NCBI RefSeq assembly: GCF_004799755.1
Contig: NZ_SLUB01000020.1
Coordinates: 1-64,000, forward strand
Reading direction: 5' to 3'
DNA: 64,000 nt
Source: Bacillus timonensis
Lineage (GTDB): Bacteria; Bacillota; Bacilli; Bacillales; Bacillaceae_L
This document shows, piece after piece, positions 6,766 through 13,959 of the stretch; within the stretch, counting starts at the first letter, position 1, and every line of letters begins with the position of its first letter. The translations under genes were made by a program, and so were the position numbers. The notes beneath the pieces were generated by a model. The model ran no database searches and had not been told where the DNA came from. It worked only from the letters and a program-made list of their open reading frames with translations.

Positions 6766-7794
6766 ATGGTAGCAAAAGCCTTAGATTTTTACCTTCCAAG
6801 TCAACTGAATGCTTCACACCCTCCTGAAAAGCGAGGGATTAGAAGAGACCATGTCCGAATGATGGTGCTTAATCGAAGTTCCGGTAACATCGAACATGAC
6901 CAGTTTTTTCATTTACCACATTATCTCGAGCCAGGAGATTTAGTCATTTTAAATAACAGCCGCACCATCCCTGCTGTTTTACATGCCAAATGGTATAGAA
7001 ACAAGGTTCAATTGACCACAAAGACTGAAATCAGACTGGCCAGACGGCGTGAGGATGATATATGGGAGACACTCATTGTTGAAAGTCGTGTAAAGATTGG
7101 TGATCAATTCATTTTTTCGCCTGAACTAACAGCGACAGTCATTGGTGTTAAAAAGAACTCCCCTTTAAAATTGTTGAAATTTACTAAAAAGGGATCTGAC
7201 CTCTTAAATATCATATATGCACTTGGAGAGCCGGTTCGATATGAATATATTGATCACCCTTGGTCGTTAGACTATTACCAAACGGTTTTTGCTAGTCAGC
7301 CCGGTTCAGTAGAAATGCCCTCAGCAGGGAGGGCATTCAGCTGGGAACTTCTTTTCACGTTAATGAGGAAGGGAATTCAGGTCGATTTTATTCAACTCCA
7401 TACAGGTCTAAGTTACTTGCTTGATGATCAGTGGCATCAGTCACCGGAAGAGAACGAAGAAGAATACCACATTTCTGAAAAGACCATGCAACGAACACTT
7501 GAAACAAAAGCAGCTGGAAAGAAAGTTATTGCGGTTGGAACGACTGTGGTGAGAGCTCTTGAGAGCGCAGAAAAACTTGGTCACCTTTCAGGGGTAACTA
7601 ATTTATACATTCATCGCGAGTTTCCTATGAAAATAGCCGATGGAATCATTACCGGATTCCATGAGCCACAGGCGAGTCATCTTGATATGTTGTCAGCGTT
7701 TATTGCTGAACATCATCTTCTTCGGGCATACGACCAAGCAATTGACGCCAAATATTTATGGCATGAATTCGGAGACATGAATCTGATTATCTGA
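6766..7794 (+). CDS. Divergent QueA-family protein (tRNA ribosyltransferase-isomerase paralogue)
   Basis: 342 residues, about the length of QueA, which transfers and isomerises the ribosyl group of SAM onto preQ1-tRNA in queuosine synthesis. The fold-defining stretches are recognisable: a DFYLP start, PGDLVILNNSR, the YQTVFA..PGS segment and VIAVGTTVVRALES. Several QueA signatures differ, however. The usual PTAGLHF is PSAGRAF, and the usual TNFHLP is TGFHEP. It therefore looks like a paralogue with altered substrate or function rather than the housekeeping enzyme. It sits in a run with an SDR, a VOC protein and a two-component pair. Confidence 0.75.
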   Translation: MVAKALDFYLPSQLNASHPPEKRGIRRDHVRMMVLNRSSGNIEHDQFFHLPHYLEPGDLVILNNSRTIPAVLHAKWYRNKVQLTTKTEIRLARRREDDIWETLIVESRVKIGDQFIFSPELTATVIGVKKNSPLKLLKFTKKGSDLLNIIYALGEPVRYEYIDHPWSLDYYQTVFASQPGSVEMPSAGRAFSWELLFTLMRKGIQVDFIQLHTGLSYLLDDQWHQSPEENEEEYHISEKTMQRTLETKAAGKKVIAVGTTVVRALESAEKLGHLSGVTNLYIHREFPMKIADGIITGFHEPQASHLDMLSAFIAEHHLLRAYDQAIDAKYLWHEFGDMNLII

Positions 7795-7809
7795 TTGGGA
7801 GGCAATGCA

Positions 7810-8169
7810 ATGAGAATTCATCATTACGGTCTAGAAGTAAGGAATCTTGAGGATTCTGTCACTTTTTATAAAGATGATTTAGGTTTTACGGAAGAGACAC
7901 GTTTTGTGTTTATGGAAGAAGAAATCGTTTTTTTAACCCTTGGTGAGATTAGATTAGAGTTAATCGCTAGTCATACGCTAAATACTCATATCTGTTTTGA
8001 AGTGAGTAATCTTGATAGCATCATGCCTTCACTTACGAGTCTTCGAAAAGTCGAAGGCCCCTATCAATTCGATAATGGTTGGCAGACAGTCTTTTTTGAA
8101 GGACCTAGTAAAGAAATACTTGAGTTTTTACAGATTATAAAAAATCAAAAGTCGGAAAATTTGAAATAG
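7810..8169 (+). CDS. Glyoxalase/VOC superfamily protein
   Basis: 119 residues from the ATG at 7810, chosen because GGGAGG lies 7 nt upstream; an in-frame TTG at 7795 overlaps that site. Two beta-alpha-beta-beta-beta modules of the vicinal oxygen chelate fold can be traced: HHYGLEVRNLEDSVTFYKDDLGF, then RLELI, HICFEV and EILEFLQ. His/Glu positions suited to metal binding are present. The substrate is unknown; VOC members include lyases, isomerases, dioxygenases and thiol transferases. It starts 15 nt after the QueA-like gene. Confidence 0.8.
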   Translation: MRIHHYGLEVRNLEDSVTFYKDDLGFTEETRFVFMEEEIVFLTLGEIRLELIASHTLNTHICFEVSNLDSIMPSLTSLRKVEGPYQFDNGWQTVFFEGPSKEILEFLQIIKNQKSENLK

Positions 8170-8206
8170 GCTATAATAGAAGCAGAAAATATAGTGGAGG
8201 GAAGTC

Positions 8207-9325
8207 ATGTCTGCCCAAGATAGTTTTGAAGAAATTAGCATTTTAAAGGAAATAGCTGAACTGTTAAATGAAGGAACAGACACAAATACCGTTCTATCAT
8301 GCGTTTTGAATCAGTTACTCCAAGTAACGGGACTACAAACTGGTTGGATATTTTTAATAGATGAGCATGGTAAGCACCGTCTTGTGGCTGACGAGGCACT
8401 CCCACCTGCACTCGCAAGTAACCAAAAGCGACGGATGTGCAATGGCACCTGCTGGTGTATAAATAAATACAATAACCAACAACTGAATAAGGCCACCAAT
8501 ATTATTGAGTGTAAAAGAATTGAAGATGCCCTAAATGAAAAAGCTGGTGAAACATGTGGCTTAACGCATCACGCCACTGTCCCGCTCCGTGCTGGACAGG
8601 AACGATTTGGGATCTTGAATGTGGGAGCCCCTCATAAAACTCATTTTGAAAAAAATGAGCTTGCCTTACTTGAAGCCGTGGCCTATCAAATCGGAACTGC
8701 GTTGAAACGGATCAAACTGACTCAACGCGAGCAAGACACCGCACTTGTGGCTGAACGAAATCGGTTAGCTCGGGATCTTCATGACTCAGTTAATCAACTC
8801 CTTTTTTCCCTAAGCCTTACTGCTAGGGCTGGTGTAGAAATGACTAATAGCGCCGATGTTATACAGACGTTCACTTATATACAAGATATGGCTCAAGAGG
8901 CTCTTGGAGAAATGAGAGCCTTGATCTGGCAACTGCGGCCTGCCGGTCTAGAAAATGGACTTGTTAGTGCCTTACGAAGCTATGCTGAAATGCTTGGTCT
9001 ATCTATTCATACAACGGTGACAGGTGCTGCAACTATTCCTGGAAAGGTAGAAGAAGCGCTTTGGCGCATCGGGCAGGAAGCGTTGGCGAATTGTAAAAAA
9101 CATTCACAAACCACTGAAGTCACTTTGCATTTTCAGGCTTCTGAAGCTGAAGTGAAAATGACGATAAAGGATACAGGCTGCGGATTCCATTATGAAGAAG
9201 ACCGTGAAATCCCGTCACTAGGATTAAGAAACATGAAAACACGGACTGATAGCTTGAATGGGACCTTTCTTTTAAAAAGTAAACCTGGAAGTGGGACAGA
9301 AATAGAAATACACATTCCGTTTTAG
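8207..9325 (+). CDS. GAF-domain sensor histidine kinase (AirS/YhcY-like)
   Basis: 372 residues, no membrane segment. The GAF domain (about 15-165) contains clustered cysteines Cys78, Cys82, Cys84, Cys102 and Cys117. A HisKA_3 dimerisation domain follows with His192 (RDLHDSVNQ), then an HATPase_c domain (EALAN, DTGCGF, GLRNM). This is the NarX/DesK class. The staphylococcal relative AirS (YhcS) holds a redox-active 2Fe-2S cluster in its GAF domain, and the cysteine cluster here suggests the same, so it is probably a cytoplasmic oxygen/redox sensor. B. subtilis YhcY is the likely counterpart. GGAGGG precedes the ATG. The response regulator gene follows 12 nt downstream. Confidence 0.85.
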   Translation: MSAQDSFEEISILKEIAELLNEGTDTNTVLSCVLNQLLQVTGLQTGWIFLIDEHGKHRLVADEALPPALASNQKRRMCNGTCWCINKYNNQQLNKATNIIECKRIEDALNEKAGETCGLTHHATVPLRAGQERFGILNVGAPHKTHFEKNELALLEAVAYQIGTALKRIKLTQREQDTALVAERNRLARDLHDSVNQLLFSLSLTARAGVEMTNSADVIQTFTYIQDMAQEALGEMRALIWQLRPAGLENGLVSALRSYAEMLGLSIHTTVTGAATIPGKVEEALWRIGQEALANCKKHSQTTEVTLHFQASEAEVKMTIKDTGCGFHYEEDREIPSLGLRNMKTRTDSLNGTFLLKSKPGSGTEIEIHIPF

Positions 9326-9337
9326 GGGGATTATGTA

Positions 9338-9973
9338 GTGAGTATAAAAATAGTAGTCGTTGATGACCATCACGTTGTCAGACGGGGCCTTGTCTTTTTT
9401 CTTCGAACACAAAAAGGCTTTGAAATTGTTGGAGAAGCAGCGAACGGAATTGAAGCGGTTGAATTGGTAAAGTCTTTAAAACCAGATCTCGTCTTAATGG
9501 ACTTAGTGATGCCAGAAATGGACGGCATCGAAGCAACAAGAATCATCAAAAAGGAAATACCTAAAATAAGAATTATGATGCTTACCAGCTTTTCGGATCA
9601 AGACCATGTCATCCCCGCTCTAGAAGCAGGTGCTTCCGGCTATCAATTAAAAGACATTGAACCTGATGATCTTGTCACATCCATCAAAAAGATAATGAGC
9701 GGTGAAAACCAGCTCCATCCAAAAGCAACTTCACACCTGCTGGCCAATTTAAATAAAAGTCAGGTAAAAAACGCATTAGAAGAATTAACAAATCGAGAGT
9801 TAGATGTGTTAAAAGAAATTGCCAAAGGAAAAAGCAACAAGGAAATCGCTAGTTCCCTATACATCACTGAAAAAACAGTTAAAACACATGTTTCAAATCT
9901 TTTGGGCAAGCTTGATTTGACTGACCGTACACAAGCCGCTCTTTATGCCGTAAAAAATAAATTAGTAGACTAG
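9338..9973 (+). CDS. NarL/FixJ-family response regulator (AirR/YhcZ-like)
   Basis: 211 residues: a receiver domain (1-120) with the acidic pair Asp9/Asp10, phosphoacceptor Asp55, switch Thr/Ser (MLTS) and Lys104; and a C-terminal LuxR-type HTH (about 145-210) with LTNRELDVLKEIAKG and NKEIA motifs. The GTG start has AGGGGGA 7 nt upstream. As partner of the adjacent GAF kinase it would be phosphorylated at Asp55 and bind DNA. Its targets are unknown; neighbouring genes in the run are candidates. Confidence 0.88.
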   Translation: MSIKIVVVDDHHVVRRGLVFFLRTQKGFEIVGEAANGIEAVELVKSLKPDLVLMDLVMPEMDGIEATRIIKKEIPKIRIMMLTSFSDQDHVIPALEAGASGYQLKDIEPDDLVTSIKKIMSGENQLHPKATSHLLANLNKSQVKNALEELTNRELDVLKEIAKGKSNKEIASSLYITEKTVKTHVSNLLGKLDLTDRTQAALYAVKNKLVD

Positions 9974-9975
9974 AA

Positions 9976-10005
9976 GCGGATGTGGAAGGTGCTGCATCCG
10001 CCTTT
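9976..10005 (+). terminator. Terminator after the response regulator
   Basis: GCGGATG pairs with CATCCGC (7-bp GC-rich stem) around a 12-nt loop, followed by CTTTACC. The T tract is short, so efficiency is uncertain. Confidence 0.5.
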
Positions 10006-10009
10006 ACCT

Positions 10010-10053
10010 ATAAAAAAAGACCCCACCCAATCGGTTAAGAGTCTCTCGATCAT
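10010..10053 (-). terminator. Terminator of the type II isomerase gene
   Basis: Read on the minus strand, AGACTC...GGGGTCT can pair imperfectly and is followed by T7. The sequence resembles the terminator at 12293-12335, downstream of the rpsI fragment (shared elements CCCCA-CC, GGTT-AGAGTC, TCAAATTA and the T-run). Confidence 0.65.
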
Positions 10054-10060
10054 CAAATTA

Positions 10061-11089
10061 TTATAGTTTCTTCAAGCGCGGGGTGTTCTTCAGCTCATGG
10101 ATGGTCAACGCCCCGATTCCGAACAGCGTCATACGAAGTTCCATTTCTCGGATTTCCATCACTTCAAGGACATCTTCTGCACTCTGTGTTGCCTCTTTTA
10201 GGATGGACCGTCCAAATCCAACGAGGTCGGCGCCCAGTCCAATAGCCTTGGCTGCGTCTAACCCGGTCATGATTCCTCCACTAGCAATCAGCGGACATTC
10301 TCCATTTCGTTCGCGAACCAACCTAATCGATTCTGACGTTGGAATCCCCCATTCACTGAATGCCTCAGCAGCAATCCGCTTGATTCGGTCTTTAGCACGG
10401 AACTTTTCCACCTGACTCCAAGAAGTGCCTCCCGCACCAGCGACATCAATAAACGAAACTCCTGCATTCATTAATCGATTCGCTGTCTGGCCATCAATAC
10501 CCCATCCAACTTCCTTGACTCCGATAGGAACCTCAAATGTACTGCAAAGTTGTTCAATTTTCTTAAGTAATCCTTTAAAATTTGTATCTCCCTTTTCCTG
10601 AATCACTTCCTGAATACTGTTCAAATGAAGAACGAGCATGTCCGCTTCGGTCAATTCGATAATCTTTCTACATTCGTCAACACCAAATCCGTAATTGAAC
10701 TGCACAGCACCTAAGTTCGCAATGATCGGAACATTTGGTGCATATTTTCTCACCAAGAAAGAGGAAGAATGCCCGTCGTTGTCGAGCAGTGCACGAGTGG
10801 AACCTAACGCAAGCGCCCAACCCCGTTCCTGTGCAGCTACAGCTAAATTTCGGTTAATTGTCTCAGCAAAAGCTGTCCCACCCGTCATGGAGCTGATGAG
10901 AAACGGTGTTTTACATTCATAGCCGAGGAATCCTGTATCAATGGAGATTTCGTCAAAATCAATTTCGGGGAGCGCATTGTGGACAAACGTAAATGTCTCT
11001 AATCCAGTTGTAATCGATTCCCCGGTTACCTTTTCATTCAACGTGATTTTTATATGTTGTGACTTTCTTTGCTCAATTGAGTTGGACAT
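10061..11089 (-). CDS. fni: Isopentenyl-diphosphate delta-isomerase, type 2 (FMN-dependent)
   Basis: 342 residues from the ATG at 11089 (GGGCAGGTG upstream); an upstream in-frame TTG is less likely. It is a TIM-barrel flavoprotein of the IDI-2 family, with the N-terminal RKSQHI motif, ISSMTGG, LHLNSIQE, VAGAGGTSW and the phosphate-binding ASGGIMTG/GADLVGFGR. It interconverts IPP and DMAPP using reduced FMN and NADPH. Organisms with the MEP pathway (ispD and ispF are also in this window) do not strictly need it, but Bacillus often keeps it. It lies downstream of and codirectional with the YisP-like gene (77-nt gap), so the two probably form an isoprenoid pair. Confidence 0.93.
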   Translation of the reverse strand: MSNSIEQRKSQHIKITLNEKVTGESITTGLETFTFVHNALPEIDFDEISIDTGFLGYECKTPFLISSMTGGTAFAETINRNLAVAAQERGWALALGSTRALLDNDGHSSSFLVRKYAPNVPIIANLGAVQFNYGFGVDECRKIIELTEADMLVLHLNSIQEVIQEKGDTNFKGLLKKIEQLCSTFEVPIGVKEVGWGIDGQTANRLMNAGVSFIDVAGAGGTSWSQVEKFRAKDRIKRIAAEAFSEWGIPTSESIRLVRERNGECPLIASGGIMTGLDAAKAIGLGADLVGFGRSILKEATQSAEDVLEVMEIREMELRMTLFGIGALTIHELKNTPRLKKL

Positions 11090-11166
11090 CACCAACACCT
11101 GCCCTTTTATCAAAATTCGTAAAGGACGGCAGATTCCTGCATCTTGAACCCCTGTTTTTACAAGAA

Positions 11167-11979
11167 TTAGTTTGTTTGCACTTCTTCCACCGTTTCTTCT
11201 ACTTCCGTGCGCGACATTTTTTCACGCCCCTCTTTTAATGCTTTTAACGTTTTATGGGCTAAGGCAAGAGGTAGACGACAGAATAAGATAATGCTTCTCT
11301 TATTAAGAGATTTCATATATTCATCTGCCTTAGTTAGATTTTCTTCAGCATATTTAAATAGTTCCGCCCGATTCCATCCATCAGGAACAAAGCTGACTCC
11401 ACGTTCATCCAAATCTTCCTTCTGATTGCGCAAAATATTTACAGCCTGAAGTCCGCGTCCATAACCAATAGCAAGATCTCGATCTGTTTTTTCTTCTCCA
11501 TAGAGCTCCCATAGATCTGACAGCATAACCCCAACAAGACCTGCAACGTAATATGTATAGTCATCCAAATCTTCACGTGTACGAATATTCCAATTAGCCT
11601 TTGCCCATTTAGCCATACCAGATGCCATTTCATATGCAGCGTTCATGAGGATTGGCAAGGCATCCTTAGGACAAGCTTGTAGCCATTCTTCCAAGCGAAG
11701 CGACACTTCGGGTAGTTGTTCTTTAGTCGTTCCTAGTATTCTTAAATATTCTTCGTTATCAAATGGACGTTTACATAATTCGCCTACTTGCATTAAAATT
11801 GTATATTTTATTTCATTGTCTATTTCTTCATGATCCTCAATTTCATCAATTGCTCGAAATACTAAATAAGCAGATGCAACCGAGTATTTTAACTCCTTCT
11901 GCAAAAAGGTAATCGGAATATAAAAAGTACGACTTGTCTCTTTTAACATTCGCATTGCATCTTTAGGAAACCCACTCAT
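11167..11979 (-). CDS. Squalene/phytoene synthase-family protein, YisP-like
   Basis: 270 residues, all-helical trans-prenyltransferase fold. The first acid motif is present (Asp45-x-x-x-Asp49 in AIDEIED). In the second, the usual DxxED is N185-Q-K-E-D189, so the first Asp is missing. B. subtilis YisP also has degenerate acid motifs; it does not make squalene but hydrolyses farnesyl diphosphate to farnesol, which is linked to biofilm and membrane microdomains. By analogy this protein may be a prenyl-diphosphate phosphatase, but a C30 synthase cannot be excluded. The start has GGGAGG upstream. It is followed by the type II IPP isomerase on the same strand. Confidence 0.8.
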   Translation of the reverse strand: MSGFPKDAMRMLKETSRTFYIPITFLQKELKYSVASAYLVFRAIDEIEDHEEIDNEIKYTILMQVGELCKRPFDNEEYLRILGTTKEQLPEVSLRLEEWLQACPKDALPILMNAAYEMASGMAKWAKANWNIRTREDLDDYTYYVAGLVGVMLSDLWELYGEEKTDRDLAIGYGRGLQAVNILRNQKEDLDERGVSFVPDGWNRAELFKYAEENLTKADEYMKSLNKRSIILFCRLPLALAHKTLKALKEGREKMSRTEVEETVEEVQTN

Positions 11980-12132
11980 TGTTCCTTACCTCCCATATCA
12001 AACCATCCATACTCAACATCGTAACTCATTGAGGCATTATAAAACAAACAAAACATCGGATGTACACCTTAGAAATCACTCGTCTGTTATGTTTCAAAAA
12101 CATTCAGATAAAACAACTTCGAAAAAACCTTA

Positions 12133-12276
12133 TTATGCTAACAGGATTTCTCTTTTAACATTCATTATACCTAACATTAGACCCATTGCGCGAATGAAAG
12201 AACTTCCAACTGAAACCATGATTTGAGCTGCACCCCAATATTGGACCCGCGTAAGGACTTTTATTCCATTGCTCAC
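12133..12276 (-). CDS. Possible small protein or gene remnant (47 residues)
   Basis: A GTG-started frame encodes 47 residues with an amphipathic/hydrophobic C-terminal half (GSSFIRAMGLMLGIMNVK). A TTG at 12288 is an alternative start. The ribosome binding site is weak. It lies just past the terminator that follows the rpsI fragment, on the same strand, upstream of the YisP-like gene. It could be a genuine small membrane-active protein, the end of a deleted gene, or chance. Confidence 0.3.
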   Translation of the reverse strand: MSNGIKVLTRVQYWGAAQIMVSVGSSFIRAMGLMLGIMNVKREILLA

Positions 12277-12292
12277 TATCTTTAGCAATCAT

Positions 12293-12335
12293 AAAAAAAC
12301 CCCCAACCAAAAGGTTGAGAGTCTTCAATAATCCT
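12293..12335 (-). terminator. Terminator following the rpsI 3'-end fragment
   Basis: Minus strand CTCAACC-TTTT-GGTTGGGG followed by T7. It sits 5 nt past the stop codon of the rpsI remnant, so it may be the original rpsI terminator displaced together with the gene's tail. Confidence 0.75.
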
Positions 12336-12339
12336 CAAA

Positions 12340-12385
12340 TTAACGTTTTGAGAACTAAGGTGCACGACGAGCGCCTTTATAACTA
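12340..12385 (-). pseudogene. Duplicated 3' end of rpsI (ribosomal protein uS9), inactivated
   Basis: Read on the minus strand, this encodes KGARRAP-stop-FSKR-stop, the C-terminal tail of uS9 with CAG changed to TAG. Aligned with the intact rpsI tail at 16740-16782, 39 of 43 positions agree, and the first 20 (12337-12356) are identical. Two of the differing codons (GCT/GCA, CGT/AGA) are synonymous, which suggests divergence under selection before the copy was abandoned, or origin from another strain. It forms a direct repeat with the end of rpsI, and the repeats bracket the PTS/glycosidase/regulator cassette. Confidence 0.85.
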
Positions 12386-12415
12386 ATTTTTCTATTTCTC
12401 GTAAAAAGGCCTTAT

Positions 12416-13846
12416 CTATTTATTTTCAACAGCTTTCCCAGCCTTAAAAATATTACTTTTAAATAACCCAAATGTTAATGTAACGGTAATGATAAAAGTG
12501 ATTGCCATTCCAATAAAATAGAAGCTCCAATGTTCCGGATAAACAGAAAGGAAAGATAGAACTCCTCCCACTCCAACTGAGGTAGCTTTCACCCCTTGAG
12601 CCGCTAGATAGGCACTTCCAATTGCACTTCCTATCATAACCGCTATGAAAGGATATCTAAATCGGAGATTGATTCCGTAAATCGCTGGTTCAGTAACCCC
12701 AAGCCATGCGGATAAGGTTGCAGTGAGTGACACACCTTTTAATTTTTTGTTTTGTTTCAGAATGAAGAACATAGTCAGCGCAGCAGCACCTTGAGCCAGT
12801 GTAACTGTTTCCCCGATTGGCCATAAAGTAACATAGCCAAGTGTACCGGCCATTTGCAGATTTACCCCTAAGAAAATGTGGTGCATGCCCGTAATAACAA
12901 GCGGACCTGAAATAAATCCATATACGCCTCCAGCAAACGCAGGTGATACTTCAAACAGATAAAGAATACCGTTAGTAATCCAATTCGAACCGGTCATCGT
13001 AATTGGCCCGATAAAACCGAATGTTAAAAGACCAGCGAAAACAAGTGCTAGCGGTGCCACAAATATCATTTGTAAATTATCTGGAATAACACGTTTCAAA
13101 TGCTTCTCTGACCAAACTAAAATCCATGTAGCAAAAATAACAGGAAGGACTTGCCCTTGATAACCTATTTTGGCAATGTCCCAGCCAAATAGACTCCAGT
13201 ATTCAACTTCACCTGGATTCTCCGCATATGCATAAGCTGACATTAATGAGGGATGTACTAATAATAGCCCCAACACAATCCCTAATAGCGGACTTCCACC
13301 AAATTTCCTAGCAGCAGACCATGCGATAAGCACAGGCAGGAAAGTAAATGCTGTATTAGCAATGACATTAATGAATTCCGCAAACCCCGTCCAACCGGTA
13401 TAAACATCTAACAGGGATTTTTCGTCGTAGAAAATACCAGGGTTTGCAAGCATATTATTTAATCCCAATAGAAGACCTGCGGCAACAATTGCTGGAAGAA
13501 TCGGAATAAAGATGTCTGCCAAGACCCGGACACCTCTTTGAAAGATGTTTCCCTTTTTCGCTGTAATCTGCTTCATTTCATCCTTACTTACCTCTACTGC
13601 ACCTGTCTGTTTTACAAACTCATTGTAAACTTTCTCTACAAGTCCAGGACCAATGATGATTTGGAACTGTCCATTCACCGAGAACGTCCCTTTCACCAGT
13701 TCATTTTCCTCTAATGCCTCTTTATTGACTTGACTTTCATCTTCTAATACTAAACGCAGTCTTGTCACGCAGTGCGTTGCATTACTGACGTTTTCAGACC
13801 CACCGATATTTTTTATAATATTGGATACTTGATCTTTAGTAGCCAT
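12416..13846 (-). CDS. PTS EIIBC permease, trehalose/sucrose type
   Basis: 476 residues. The N-terminal EIIB domain (1-85) has the phosphorylation site Cys26 in NATHCVTRLRL; an EIIC domain with about ten membrane segments follows (GIF...GMHHIFLGVN, LGVTEPAIYGINL). There is no EIIA domain, as in TreP/SacP, so EIIA would come from the glucose EIIA. Resemblance to TreP and the TreR-like regulator nearby suggest import and phosphorylation of trehalose or a related alpha-glucoside. GGAGG lies 7 nt before the ATG. It is divergent from the glycosidase gene, with a promoter, a palindromic operator and a cre-like box in the 113-nt gap. Confidence 0.88.
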   Translation of the reverse strand: MATKDQVSNIIKNIGGSENVSNATHCVTRLRLVLEDESQVNKEALEENELVKGTFSVNGQFQIIIGPGLVEKVYNEFVKQTGAVEVSKDEMKQITAKKGNIFQRGVRVLADIFIPILPAIVAAGLLLGLNNMLANPGIFYDEKSLLDVYTGWTGFAEFINVIANTAFTFLPVLIAWSAARKFGGSPLLGIVLGLLLVHPSLMSAYAYAENPGEVEYWSLFGWDIAKIGYQGQVLPVIFATWILVWSEKHLKRVIPDNLQMIFVAPLALVFAGLLTFGFIGPITMTGSNWITNGILYLFEVSPAFAGGVYGFISGPLVITGMHHIFLGVNLQMAGTLGYVTLWPIGETVTLAQGAAALTMFFILKQNKKLKGVSLTATLSAWLGVTEPAIYGINLRFRYPFIAVMIGSAIGSAYLAAQGVKATSVGVGGVLSFLSVYPEHWSFYFIGMAITFIITVTLTFGLFKSNIFKAGKAVENK

Positions 13847-13863
13847 GCGTTAACCTCCATTTA

Positions 13864-13877
13864 TCTAATCGCTTACA
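13864..13877 (-). promoter_or_regulatory. cre-like site (CcpA)
   Basis: Minus strand TGTAAGCGATTAGA matches the cre consensus TGWAANCGNTNWCA at 13 of 14 positions. It lies between the operator and the PTS start, so carbon catabolite repression of the permease is expected. The site is inferred by motif only. Confidence 0.55.
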
Positions 13878-13885
13878 CAAATTTC

Positions 13886-13905
13886 TAACTTGTTTAAACA
13901 AGTTA
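13886..13905. promoter_or_regulatory. 20-bp palindromic operator, probable TreR-like binding site
   Basis: A perfect 20-bp palindrome with half-site TAACTTGTTT lies in the divergent gap, immediately downstream of the PTS -10 box (13906-13911), covering the start point. It also overlaps the probable -35 region for the glycosidase gene on the other strand. GntR/HutC repressors bind such sites, and the TreR-like gene is 1.8 kb away. Its ACTTG half-sites also occur upstream of that regulator gene. Confidence 0.7.
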
Positions 13906-13933
13906 ATTATAGTACAGTATATTTTGTTGTCAA
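13906..13933 (-). promoter_or_regulatory. Sigma-A promoter of the PTS gene
   Basis: Minus strand -35 TTGACA (13928-13933) and -10 TATAAT (13906-13911), both perfect consensus hexamers, with a 16-bp spacer. Such a strong promoter is consistent with tight repression at the adjacent palindrome. Confidence 0.85.
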
Positions 13934-13959
13934 TATAAATTTAAAGAGGAGTGTTCACT

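Noticed and set aside
12029-12226. 65-codon plus-strand frame in the gap beside the YisP-like gene
   Set aside because: No ribosome binding site, composition unlike a protein, and it lies antisense to a more plausible short frame; treated as chance.
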